A stretch of DNA of 64,000 nt. Source: Polytolypa hystricis UAMH7299 (lineage: Eukaryota; Ascomycota; Eurotiomycetes; Onygenales). Shown here piece by piece: positions 11,399-22,630 of this stretch. The notes under the pieces were generated by a model, which was not told the origin of the DNA, did not search any database, and saw only the letters and a program-made list of their open reading frames with translations. Positions within the stretch are counted from its first letter, which is position 1. Every line of letters starts with the position of its first letter. Both the position numbers and the translations under genes were made by a program. Where the stretch lies: positions 87,144 through 151,143 of the forward strand of contig PDNA01000065.1 in the NCBI GenBank assembly GCA_002573605.1, given 5' to 3'.

Positions 11399-13002
11399 TT
11401 GATACGTATTCATGTTCAGGGAGACCGGCAGCTAACTATTCGCAACAGAGCAGGTAAGAAGCCAACCAATTTATCGCGACATTGGGTCTCCTCAGTCAAT
11501 TTGTTTGACACAACGTTGGCTTTAGGCATTGGAGGTCTAGCAACCGCGATATCCTTGGCGATTCGAGGCCATAATGTCCTTGTGCTCGAGGCTACACCCA
11601 AGGTATGTATATATCGGCTCCGAGAGGCTGAAACGAGTAAGGCATAAGGCTGAACAGAGTAGCTCCAGGAGGTTGGTGCGGGCATCCAAATCGCACCCAA
11701 CATGCGCAGGGTCTTCAAACGTAAGTTGCCCAAGTACGTCATCAATCGTTTCGGATTCACTTGACAGACATCTAGAACTATAGGTCTGGGCATCGATCAA
11801 AGGATAAAGGACAAAGCGATTGTCCTAGAGCGTATCAAAGTATTTCGTTGGCAAAATGGACGGTTGCTGAATGAGGTAATGGTTGACCATCAATACGGTG
11901 AATGTGCCGTGATCCATAGAGCAGACCTCCACACGATTCTCGTTGAGAGGGCTCTTGGGTTACATAACATTGTTCTACGCTTGAACTCCACGGTCATGGA
12001 GATCTGCTTCGATTCTACCAAGGTGATACTTTGTGGAGGGGAATCAATAAGCGGGGATGTGATAATTGCTGCAGACGGGATAAAGTCACCTGTGAGAAGC
12101 AAAATGTTTCTAGACGGGAATCAGCCAGTACCAACTGGGGATGCTGCATTCCGGATAGTGATACCCCGCAGTATCATGATACAAGACCCGGAACTCCGAG
12201 AACTTATCGATACCAGGCAAGCAGTGCGTTGGGTAGGACCAGATCGACATATCGTGGGCTACCCCATACGCAACCATGAGCTTTACAACGTGGTTCTGGC
12301 CCACCCTGATAAAGGCTGGACAAGCGAATCCTGGACTGCGAGCGGATCAAAGGACGAGATGTTGGAAGTCTTTCGGGGTTGGGAGCCACGAGTCCAGAAG
12401 ATTGTGAGAGCGGCTTCGAACAAAGAAGTGCTCAAATCTAAGCTTTGCTTACATCTACCTCTGCAAACATGGGTAAGAGGCTCTTGCACATTAGTAGGAG
12501 ACGCTTGCCATCCGATGCTGTAAGTCTGCGTAACCCTACAAGCTAAAAAGAGAGAAAAACGTCCGCCTCAGCATGCATATGATAACCGCTCATTCATAAT
12601 AGGCCGTATGTTGCTCAAGGCGCAGCCCAAGCTCTCGAGGATGCTGCAGCTCTGGGAGTGGTATTATCCAACGTGGAAACCGTGTCAGAAGTCCCACTTG
12701 CCTTACGGATATACGAAAAGTCCCGCAAGCATCGAGCTGAAGAGGTGCAACGATCGGGTACTCAAAATCGAGTCTCCCTTCATTTGCATGACGGACCAGA
12801 CCAGGTTGCGCGCGACGAGAAGTTCAGAGCCTCCCTGGCTGGAGGGGAGGATCCGGATAAATGGACTGACCGCAAAACACAACAGATTTTGTGGGGATGG
12901 GACGCAGAGGCGGAGGCCCAGCGATGCTGGTCAGGTATGACAGTGTCTCTTATTGAGCCTGCCTTGAGCTGCGCTCCGGCTAATTCACCCCAGAAACCCT
13001 GA
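11399..13002 (+). CDS. FAD-dependent monooxygenase (salicylate hydroxylase-like)
   Basis: Five exons inferred: 11399-11453, 11526-11602, 11669-11720, 11784-12519 and 12603-13002, giving about 439 residues, usual for class A flavoprotein hydroxylases. Visible parts: the FAD-binding Rossmann motif AGIGGLATAISLAIRGHNVL followed by VLEATPK, then EVGAGIQIAPNMRRVFKR; the DG motif VIIAADGIKSPVRSK; and the GD motif with its continuation, CTLVGDACHPMLPYVAQGAA then QALEDAAALG, formed across the last intron. Such enzymes hydroxylate small aromatic or polyketide substrates using NAD(P)H and O2; the substrate cannot be read from sequence. The first glycine of GxGxxG is replaced by arginine (Asn-Arg-Ala-Gly-Ile-Gly-Gly), and the extreme N-terminus is weakly conserved. 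Exon 1 may therefore be mis-set, or the gene may be starting to decay. It converges on the LysM gene. Confidence 0.8.
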
Positions 13003-14195
13003 GGAATGAAACTAGCAGCAAAATCTCCGGGGCGAGACTATGAACATGAGAGGGCGTTAATAATGTTGGCCGGCTCCTATCGCTAATAATGCCGAACACA
13101 CCCTTTAGTCGAGATAGACAAACTTTCTTGTTTTCTTTTCTTTTTTGTTTTTACTGGCCATTTTATCCAGGTGTAAGATTATGGGTATTCAGCCCTGTTT
13201 GGTTTGGTTTCTTGTATATCAGTCATTGTACGGAGTAGATGTGCTCAAGATAGTGAGTGAGAGAAATAATGCATTGGGGGGTTTGGTGGTTGAGAACTGC
13301 AGTGGCATCTAGAGAGTGACGCTAGACCCGATTAAGCTACTCATTTATTTCGGTGTGGTTAGCTAGGCCGAGACTCTTTACAAATTTCTTTGTCAGACTC
13401 GCATCCATCCAGTCGGCAACTTCCTGAAGCACCACATCCCGATGTCGAGAGCTTCTGATGTACCAATTGGTTTCGATGCACACACACCAAGCGGCTATTC
13501 TACAACGGTAAAAAATACATGCAGTGGTGGGATGCTACGTTCATTTTGCCGGTTGTGCCTATTTATGCGGAACGGAGAAGATGCGTGTCCAGTACTCTCT
13601 TCCCAATCCTGCTCAACATGCGATAATACTGATACAGATATCCCTCTTCAGATCGGTCATCAGATCTTGTTTCCGAATACAGTAGTCTGTTTTTATTTGG
13701 CGTGCTTGCGCTCGCGGCCTTCCAATCAATAGTTTCCCTTTTCGCAGGGATTATCTATACCTCAGGGGAGTTTGACAACACGCCCCTTCTGAGCCTCGGC
13801 GCAATTCATGAAGGAAGGATGATGGCTTCTGGACCATCTGCTGTCGCATTTGAAGTTCTGTCTGGAATACCATGCTTTCCATGTGTACAGATGATATGAT
13901 ATATGGTGTGTAGTACATGTAATATTCGAGAATACCATCCAGAAATATTACCCCTTATTTGTTGCTAACTTCAAGCATGCTTTCACAAACTATTCAGATA
14001 TTGAGCCTCGTAACATCATTATGGTTCATATCTGAGTTTCCCACTAACATACATCCATTATAGGATCCATAACATCAGGCATCGTGTTTAATCCATCATA
14101 AGACTACAAAAGTTTGATGCATCATTATTAAAGCAAGCGCAAACAAAAAGCAAGAACATCATGCAAACACTAGGAGGAGAGTTTCAGAGAAGAGC
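13003..14195. other. Spacer between monooxygenase and LysM gene
   Basis: About 1.2 kb. Plus-strand frames at 13442-13732 and 13702-13899 and a minus-strand stretch around 13350-13500 look partly protein-like but contain stops and no domain I can name. Possibly a broken gene; not claimed as one. Confidence 0.3.
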
Positions 14196-15044
14196 CTACG
14201 GCTCAACGCAGACATGATGTTCCGTCAAAAGGTTCAAGCACTCCGCATTAACTCCAGTGTTCCAGGTATGGAACTGCTCGTCAGAGATGCCATATCTCCC
14301 TTCGATCTCCAAACACGTGTCGTCTGCTTGGATCAAGTAATAGTCCTTGCAATTTTCCCACGTACCCGGCTGCAGTGGGCCAGGGGTAGGCTTGTTTGAT
14401 CCTCTAACGCACACTCGGCTGCCTATTCGGAGATTTCCGCAATCTCTCGCCACCGTACTGCTTTGCTATAAGTTTCAAGTCCGACTTGAAGGGAAAAGAA
14501 GGTGGGTGAAAATAGATGGCAAATGACTTACGGATTCCACCGATAGAATTCTTCCAGAGTCAATCCACGATGACGTTCGATAATGATGTTACAAGTATCG
14601 CCTTGTCGCACGGTGTCATAGTCAAGACAGCCAGTTCCTGGCTCGTCCGATATGGGACTCGGACCCTGGTATGAGGTCGAGACCTGGATGCAATAGGAAT
14701 AGCCAGGCAGCATATTGCTGCAATCGGGTCTCAGCGATGGGTTCTACAGTCATTTAACAGTCAGCAAGGGTATACTGCGCAGACATAGGTGGAAGAGGGG
14801 GTGTCCTCAAAGGATGGCGAAGCAAACGAACCCAAGTCGTGAACTGGTACTGAGAGATTCCTGCCCGGTCTTGTATCCACTCGCATCTATCACCTTGGAC
14901 AATGCTGTTGGCCCACAGGGTACAGCCGCGCACAGTCCCTGGATCCACATTGCCCTGTGGATTTGGATTAACATTCCATCTCTTCACCGCAGCAGCTTGA
15001 ACTGCGAGGACGGTAAGGGCCTGAGCCAGCAATTGGCGAACCAT
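14196..15044 (-). CDS. Secreted protein with three LysM domains
   Basis: Three exons, 15044-14832, 14743-14532 and 14457-14196, encode about 228 residues; the first donor may be off by one base. Residues 1-19 (MVRQLLAQALTVLAVQAAA) form a signal peptide. Three LysM modules follow: one with QGDRCEWIQDRAGISQYQF and WNPSL; a second with VRQGDTCNIIIERHRGLTLE and FYRWNP; a third with QADDTCLEIEGRYGISDEQF and TWN. Both introns split the conserved WNP region, and splicing restores WNPS and WNPT, which supports the model. LysM modules bind chitin or related N-acetylglucosamine polymers. Small secreted multi-LysM proteins of fungi shield hyphae from chitinases or sequester chitin fragments; that role is family knowledge, not shown here. 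Cysteine pairs flank each module. It converges with the FAD monooxygenase. No chitinase gene was recognised nearby. Confidence 0.88.
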
Positions 15045-17824
15045 GATGAGAATAACTGCGTGGGTCGAGATTATTGATATGCGGCGAGGACGGTATTTGT
15101 TATGGAATTACAGATGCTATGGACCCCAACTTCTTCCTTTGTGGAGTCTACAGCTCTCCTTAAATAAGCACCACTTTCTATACTATTCTATTCCGCGGCG
15201 ATATTTGCTAGACCATGCATGGCCGGAGCGCAAGTTCCAATCCAAGCTGGACGACAATCATTTGCTACGTTGTACGACTTGGTTTTTGATTTCCCGCAGA
15301 GGCGGCCAGACTTGCGCAAATTTCCATGGTTTAGTACCATTGTATGCGACCCAGGTCCTTGGAGATAGTAGATTGCTAAGTTCACTTTTAACGTCGGTTA
15401 GATAGATTATCATAGTCCTGATCCTGATTGAATGTGGGTCCACAAAATAAGCATAATTTAAGGTTATCTCAACACAATGCCCTGAGCTTCATGGCCTAAC
15501 CTAACTGGGAAAACAAGAACCTCAGGAGCTACTAGCTTTGAAAGAGACTATCAGCTTGCAAGTACAGGTGTTTATGCTTAGAAATGCTGTTTTGCAGGCA
15601 ACTTCAAATATTATTTTACTCCACTCGGATCTAGGCTGAGTTGATACTTGAACTTGTACAAGAATTTCTTTTTTGTCTACCAAAATTTCCAGTCTTTCCG
15701 CATTTACATGTTTGTGACAGGTGAGAGGTTCTCCCCCCAGAGTAACACCTCAAATATGTGTGACTGCTGCATGATAATGCAGAATCCAGAAGAATTTGTC
15801 AAGATCTGCATGCTTGGTATGGAGTTTGCTCAGTAGATATGTGCTGTCATAGCAATCCATGGTCAAACAAACAAACTTTGCTATTGCTGCATGACTGAGG
15901 GCATACGTTCTCCTGCTAAGAAGAGAACCATGGCGAGAATCACAGCACAAAAAGGGGAGAACCCAAGTGGTCAATGCAAACAAGCCGTCCTCCCACTACA
16001 AACTCTATCCACGGTACCATTGCATATCTTGCGCTGTACAAACTGCGATCGGGCATCTGTACGCAGCTATCAGCTATTGTCAAGCGGATAAGCTTGGTAC
16101 CACAGCATTCAAAAAGCGGTATAAACAAAACCGAACAAGCAGTTTTCCCGATCTGCTAGGAAGAGCAAAGGACAATCAGCTTTTTCCCCGTTGGGGTCTG
16201 ATTGCTGTCAAATAATGCCCAAAAACACATAAATACGGCTGGGAGAATTGCTTGAGTTTTGTTTCTCTCTATGCCCATGATATCAATTGGACCAGCTATG
16301 TTTCTTCTGCTGCCCTGACAATATAGCGGGGTAAAAAGGAACTAGCAGTGGTAGCACACGCAGTCCACGGTAGCAGGGCTGGATCGGCTCAAATCCAGGG
16401 CGCACAGAAACGGTCCAGACATTGAAGGACAAGAGCTTGTTGCAGTTCCGTACCGATGGGCGTACCAAATCATCACGAGATTCCCGGAGCGTTGAAAAGG
16501 CGGGAACATCTTTTAACGCATGCAGCATTGGAGACCCTGAAAAGTTCAGTAGCAATGATCCTTAATTGTTATCGAGTACCATAGTAGTTATTAGTAATCG
16601 ACTCGCGGAAGATTTCCGGCTTACAGCGGTTGATTTTCCGCCGCATTACTCCGGCAGTTTTGTGATATCTTGCTCAGAATATTTTGCTCCTTGCATAGCA
16701 ACGGACCTGAGCACTCCGGTGGCAGAACCGACATGACCGAATATCTCCCCTTATCATACGCGGCGAAGGATGTATGCATGTACAACGGATCACGCTGCCG
16801 TCAATTGTAACATCAGAAGGGAATAGTGGAAGAGTTTACTCAGCCATTACATGCATTTTAAAATAGCAAGCACCCTATGCTATTATATACATACACATTA
16901 TCATAGTCCCAAAGATCCCTGTCTTAAATGCATCTAGCTTCGCCCACCACTGGACCTAACAACTAGTTAGCTTCAATGAGGGGAAACCCCGCGCACCCTT
17001 TCAAGATCACAATTGGCAACTTGAACAAGAGATAGAGCTGTCAGGCTGAGCTGCAGCCGAGGAAATGCAACCCCCATCATTGGCTTCTAAGCGGGTGACA
17101 GGTTGTGGTGTGTGCAGATTTTATTTGTGATTAGCTCCCCCTCCCGTGGCCTTGGACGAACTACCTTTTTGGGGAAATGGTGGTCTGTTAAGCGCCAACA
17201 CTAATATATCGCTTGCCGGGAGGCACTAGTTACGGCTTGTACAGTACAGCGTGCCTCGGCGAGGTGGATACATAGTATCAATGAACGCAATGAATTCCTC
17301 GCGATGCCGACAAACAACAATAACTGATAGCAACATTGCTTAGAAAGTGAATGAATGAGAGAGGAATCTGATAGGAGGATTATTCAGCAGATGTGCTTAT
17401 AAATAACCTTAAAAAATTTTGGCACGGGTAGCTGATCTTTTCAGGGGAATCCAAAAGCTTCTTTAATAAAAAGTTGCCTCTAAGGCACATCGTGGACTTA
17501 TCTCGGGCCGAAACTTTGATAGAGGCACGAAAGAGCGGAGCCGGCAGAGAGAAAAATAATGTGCCCCGCCAGGGATCCACGATGATTTCAAAGCAATTAT
17601 AAGAACGAATGTGTCGTCATGGAAGACCTATTTTGCTCATAATATTCTCTTTTCTTTCCTTTCATAATTGCTGACTTTATATATATATAGTAGCCTTGAG
17701 ATCTTCAATCCAATTCGATTTTGAAATAGTTGCGTTTTTGCCATCCTATTCAAAATTGAAATTCTCCTTTCACTGCTAGACCACACTCGTTCCTATCGAA
17801 AGAATCGTCTGCATCCTAGTGAAA
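15045..17824. other. Long intergenic region with no supported gene
   Basis: About 2.8 kb. A minus-strand 90-codon frame at 16283-16555 is arginine- and proline-containing and looks protein-like, but I recognise no family. Other frames are short and mutually overlapping. The last 200 bp are A+T-rich with a TATA-like run near 17678-17690 and probably hold the promoter of the downstream oxidoreductase gene. Confidence 0.4.
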
Positions 17825-19183
17825 ATGACGGTTACCAACAGCCTTGCCGGTGTTATCAACGAAGCTGCACCTGGAATCAGCTACTTCTCACCATACCAAA
17901 ACCCTCCGTCGGGCACGGCCGCAAACCCCCAATCCGACGGCTCTAAACCACCAAAGCTCTTCCAACCGCTGAAATTGCGAGGTCTGACATTCCAGAATCG
18001 CATTGGGGTATGTAAATGAATTTTCTTTGATTTTGACAATATTCAATTAATCTGTTGATCCGTATAACTGACACAATTCGTTTATCGCCAACAGCTCTCC
18101 CCTCTCTGTCAGTACTCCGCCGAAGATGGCCACATGACAGACTGGCACATGGCCCATCTGGGCGGTATTGCTATGCGCGGGCCAGGATTCATGCTGATCG
18201 AGGCCACCGCCGTGTTGCCCGAAGGCAGAATCTCGCCCGAAGATGTCGGAATATGGAAGGACTCCCACATCGAACCCATTCGCCAGGTCGTCGAATTCGC
18301 CCACTCCCAGAACCAGAAGATCGGTATTCAGCTCGCGCACGCCGGCCGGAAAGCGAGTAACTTGGCGCCGTTTTTGGCGACTGGTGACCTCGCGGATGAA
18401 AATGCGGGCGGATGGCCAGATAATGTGAAGGGACCCAGCGACATCCCATTCTCCGACCGCATGTGCGTGCCTAAGGCGATGACGAAGCAAGATATCGAAG
18501 AGTTCAAGGAGGCGTGGGGTGCGGCGGTGCGTCGCGCGGTGAAAGCTGGCGTTGACTTTATCGAAATCCACAATGCGCATGGATACTTGCTCTCCTCGTT
18601 CTTGTCTGCGGTTTCGAATAATAGAACAGACGAGTATGGCGGTAGCTTTGAGAATCGCATCCGTCTAACGCTGGAAATCATCGCTGTCTCCCGCCAGAAT
18701 ATGCCCGAAGATATGCCCCTATTCATCCGTATCTCGGCTACAGAGTGGCTTGAGAAGTCACGTCCCGATCTGCCGAGCTGGAAGTCCGAAGATAGCGTGC
18801 GCCTGGCCAAGGTTATCGCTGAGAAGGGTGATGTTGACTTCCTCGACATCAGCACGGGCGGAAATAACGTCGAGCAGAAGATTGTTGCGGGTCCTTCTTT
18901 CCAGGCCCCCTTCGCCAAGGCCATCAAGGAAGCCGTTGGCGACCGTATTGCCGTGGGCACAGTGGGGAGTATCACAAATGGCAAGCAAGCCAACGACCTA
19001 TTGGAAGAAGGCCTCGATGCCGTTCTTGTGGGCCGCATGTTCCAGAAGAATCCTGCCATCGTGTGGACGTTTGCTGAGGAGTTGGGCCTTGAGATCAAGG
19101 TTGCGAATCAGATTGGATGGGGGTTCGCGGTGAGAGGGTCAACTGGGTACATCAAGACCAAAAAGTCGGACGCGAAGATATAA
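17825..19183 (+). CDS. NADH:flavin oxidoreductase, YqjM-type old yellow enzyme
   Basis: Two exons, 17825-18007 and 18095-19183 (donor GTATGT, acceptor CAACAG, phase 0), encode 423 residues. It is an FMN-binding TIM-barrel ene-reductase that uses NAD(P)H to reduce activated C=C bonds. Visible motifs: LFQPLKLRGLTFQNRI with LSPLCQYSAEDG across the splice (the Cys is the YqjM-class flavin-tuning residue), QLAHAGRKAS, GVDFIEIHNAHGYLLSSFLS with the substrate-binding His and Asn, DEYGGSFENRIRLTLEI, VGTVGSITNG, and GLDAVLVGRMFQKNP for phosphate binding. It is about 60 residues longer than bacterial YqjM, mainly through an N-terminal extension. No targeting signal is obvious. Its physiological substrate in fungi is generally unknown. 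The exon-exon junction falls inside the first conserved block, so the model is well supported. Confidence 0.93.
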
Positions 19184-21753
19184 TTTTTCCCTTCACCTCT
19201 TTTTTATTTTATCTACTTTACGTCAGTGGTGTGTGGCATGGAGTTGGAACGTGGCGCGCATTCGGAGGCGCTTTTTTCTAGACACTTGGTTTTTTGACGC
19301 CTTTTAAGACCGTTCATGAATGAGATGAGCTTTGTTTTTCTCTCTCCTAGCGCGATAGAAGTTAGTTTCACAATATATCTAGAGTACAATTATCTATACA
19401 TATCCAGTGTTGACTTTTTCTCAGCTTAATTTCTAAAAGCTTTCTCCTGCACATCTCGACACTCTGGCGCTTCTCATCCAAGCTAGAGTCAATTGTTGAT
19501 TGAGAATATACACTGGTAGATCCGATCTAGGAAGACGAAGGGTTTATTCCTCAGCGCGTGAGAATAACCATCTACAAGTTATAGCTCTCGGCTAACCCCC
19601 TAGTAGTATAATCATTCAGGGGCGGCCGCGCATACTAGATAGCAGGCCCATGTCTTCATCTGAATAAAGTCGGATCAGGAATCAAGCTCGGACATTCCTC
19701 TCCGTTGCCGCCGTAAAGAGCAATTTATACGTATATGTATGCCCTTGTTGTACCTGAAGAATGCATATTATGGAATGCATAAGACTGCTCTTTGCCATCC
19801 AACCCCGCAGTCATAGAACCCCATTGGTATACAAAGACCTAGGATGATTAGCTAGCTCTTTATGATGCTATGTGTGTCAGTAGTCAGCAAGCTAGTAACT
19901 ATTCCAGTCCTATATGCAGGTCAACAGTTGAGATTTGATTTCTACCTTCATAGCGCTCGGGCACCTCTATCGGTGCTAGATGCCAATATGGAACCCGAAA
20001 CCCGCCCCGACGTAGCACTAAAGCCATACACCATCATCCCTTCCACGTCCAAATAACAGTCTTCTGCCATCCGCCTTTCCTTCCTATCGCCCACATTCCC
20101 ACAGCTAAAGTCGCCCGCTTTCCATTTCGGCCAGACGAGTAGTAGCGGCTAGATAGTATAATAACAAGGACACTTTCTGCAAATGTCGACGCTGCAAATA
20201 AAGGTTTCGCATCAGTCAGTTACGAAGAATCCGCACAAAAAAAGAGGTATAGCAGGATAAAGTAGTTTCCTCAATAAATGAGCGTTCATTCCGCACCAAG
20301 TATTCTTGTCCGACTCAGCTCTGCTGTGTTTCTCGAGAAGGCTGACGTTTGAGTCTTCAAGCAAAGGCCGAGATGGCAGCAGCTTCTTGAGTGTCTCGAG
20401 GAGCATGTCGAGGGTCATGGATGGTTTGAAGTTGCTCTATGGGAATAGCGACTAGATACCAGCACAGCGGCAGCGACAACCAGAGTAGAGAATCTCATTT
20501 TAGCTCTCCGTGTAGAAGGCAGACTTGCAATTCTCCTGCTGAAGTTATCTTTCAATTGACGGCGAACGATAACAACTAGAACAGCTAGTGAGGAACTGGA
20601 GAGATTTGGTGAGCTTTTTATTGGGAAAATTGCTCTGCTTTGAATGGGATGCCACTTTATATGTTGCCATGTGAAGTGCATTTTTTAGTACCACGGCGTC
20701 ATTTGCGTTTCCTAGTGGTGGTATACTACGGTTAGAGCTATAGCGCGAAGGAAATACACGTCTCCATCACCCTCACTGCCTGTGCTAGAAGACAATGCTT
20801 TGCGAGACAGCACAAAGGTGGCTGATCCTCGATATTTCCGCAACCTCGCGGGGACCTAGGGGCATAATACTAGAAAAGGGCTGAGTCTTATTTTCCCTTT
20901 GGCAGCGTGCCGCCATGGCCTAAATGCAGCCGTCCACAGGCCCTATGGAAGGGCTTTGGTCACAATTCTCCAGAGCAACAATGACCATCAGAGCCCTTTT
21001 TTATATCCAAAAGAATGTAACATTTGCGAGCATATATGTCGATACTAACATCCCAGAGCCACTTTCAAGTTGGCACGAGCTTAGTAAATTCAATGTGCGG
21101 TGGGTTTTCCCAGCGTAATGTCCAAAGCTGAAGGTATTTAACAAGAGGCCATCTCTCTGCTTCAACAGTGACGACACTCAGAGAGCAGGTTTCAATGTTG
21201 TTCTTGGGCCTAGAGCCACGCTAAACGCTATTTGAGGATGGCTTGGCAGTCTTACCTAGTCGGGTAATACTCTCGCAACCGGGCCCAAGCGGCTCGGCCA
21301 AACATCATGATCTATCCGCTCCTTGTGTCATTGACGTGTGAAGGAGTCCAGGATGGCAGAGAAGAACGGAGATATCGAAGATAAGGCATATCTTCCGTGA
21401 GTTCAACCTAGAGGCAGGGTTACTATTGCCATTCCTCTACAACCGTGATGTTCTGGCGGCCTGAAAAAGGGCTAGGCGCTGCATCTACCAGTGCAGGATA
21501 CATACTATGGAGTATGCTGTTTGGCTGTTACGTCCGACTTAACTCCTCAAAGTCTGGCGTATACACACGGGGCATAATGGCAAATTCAAGTATAAATACG
21601 TACTTGAGTCTCCCTGCTTCTTGTGCTAATTCAATCTCACTTCATCCAAACCCTTGAATGCCTCTTCGCCCGAATTGCTCAACTCCCTAAATAATCAAAA
21701 TAAAGTCATTCTCCAAAGGAAAACAAAGCTACAACATCAGCCACCCGATCCCA
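19184..21753. other. Intergenic region with one doubtful secreted-protein fragment
   Basis: About 2.6 kb. On the minus strand near 20498 a frame opens with MRFSTLVVAAAVLV, which looks like a signal peptide. It runs out of frame into a second open stretch (20418-20212) without a recognised domain. This could be the 5' remnant of a secreted enzyme gene or a two-exon orphan. No other gene is supported. Confidence 0.35.
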
Positions 21754-22630
21754 ATGGCCTCACCAAACGCAAAGGTTGTGCTCGTCACCGGCGCTAATTC
21801 GGACATCGGCTATGAGACCGTCAAGGCCCTTCTTGAGTCAGACAAGCCGCATCACGTTATTCTCTGCAGTCGTGATGTTGAAAAGGGAAACATAGCCATG
21901 GAGCAGCTGCTCAAGGAATGTCCTAATGTTACCAACACCGTGGAACTCCTGCAGCTTGACGTCACGAGCGATGAGTCGATTGAGAAGGCCTATGAGAATG
22001 TTAAGAGCAGCCCAGGACGCCTTGATGTGCTTGTTAACAATGCTGGTATGAACAAGCTCCCGCTTCTTATATTTCGCGTGTTATATATATAGAACTAACC
22101 CGCTTCTAGGCGCAACCTTCGACTTAATGCTTGTGGGCGGCACAATATCCTTACGCGACTGCTTCAACAAAGCCTACGACGCCAACGTGACAGGTGCCCA
22201 CGTCATGTCCTACACCTTCATCCCTCTACTCCTCAAATCCACCGACCCACGCCTTATCTTTGTCGCGGGTCTTTCTCAGATCACCCAAGCGGCGGAGAAA
22301 TACTTCCCCACCCCCGATCTCCCCGCCGGCTGGCCCAAGGAGATTTCGTTTGAGACGATTGGATACCGCTGCAGCAAGAATGCGCTTAATATGTTGATGC
22401 TGGATTGGAACCATAAGCTCAAGGCTGATGGTGTGAAGGTTTGGGGTGTCGCCCCGGGATTCCTCCGCACGAACCTGGGTGGCGGGAGCACGACGTTGAA
22501 GGATATGCCTGAGCTTCAGAGCGCTGGACATCCGCGTGAGGGTGGTGCTGTTTTGAAGAGCGTGGTTGAGGGCGAAAGGGATGCTGATGTTGGTAAGATT
22601 GTGGCTAAGAGTGGAATTTTGCCGTGGTAA
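21754..22630 (+). CDS. Short-chain dehydrogenase/reductase (carbonyl reductase-like)
   Basis: Two exons, 21754-22045 and 22110-22630, joined through GTATGA and TTCTAG, give 270 residues, a classic SDR length. The N-terminal Rossmann motif is VLVTGANSDIGYETVKAL (TGxxxxIG; one glycine of the usual GxxxGIG is Asp). LQLDVTSDES binds the adenine, and the NNAG motif is rebuilt exactly across the splice (LDVLVNNAG). The catalytic region has Tyr and Lys as GYRCSKNALNMLMLDW (YxxxK). The preceding serine of the triad is probably in VAGLSQITQ. WGVAPGFLRTNLGG corresponds to the PG motif after the active site. It probably reduces small carbonyl compounds with NADPH; the substrate is unknown. The first ATG has a plausible context, and no signal peptide is present. 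Confidence 0.93.

Noticed and set aside
16283..16555. 90-codon minus-strand frame
   Set aside because: Looks somewhat protein-like but has no recognised domain or splice partner; left unannotated.
18328..19098. 256-codon minus-strand frame
   Set aside because: It lies entirely antisense to the well-supported flavin oxidoreductase exon and has no domain; it is a codon-bias shadow.
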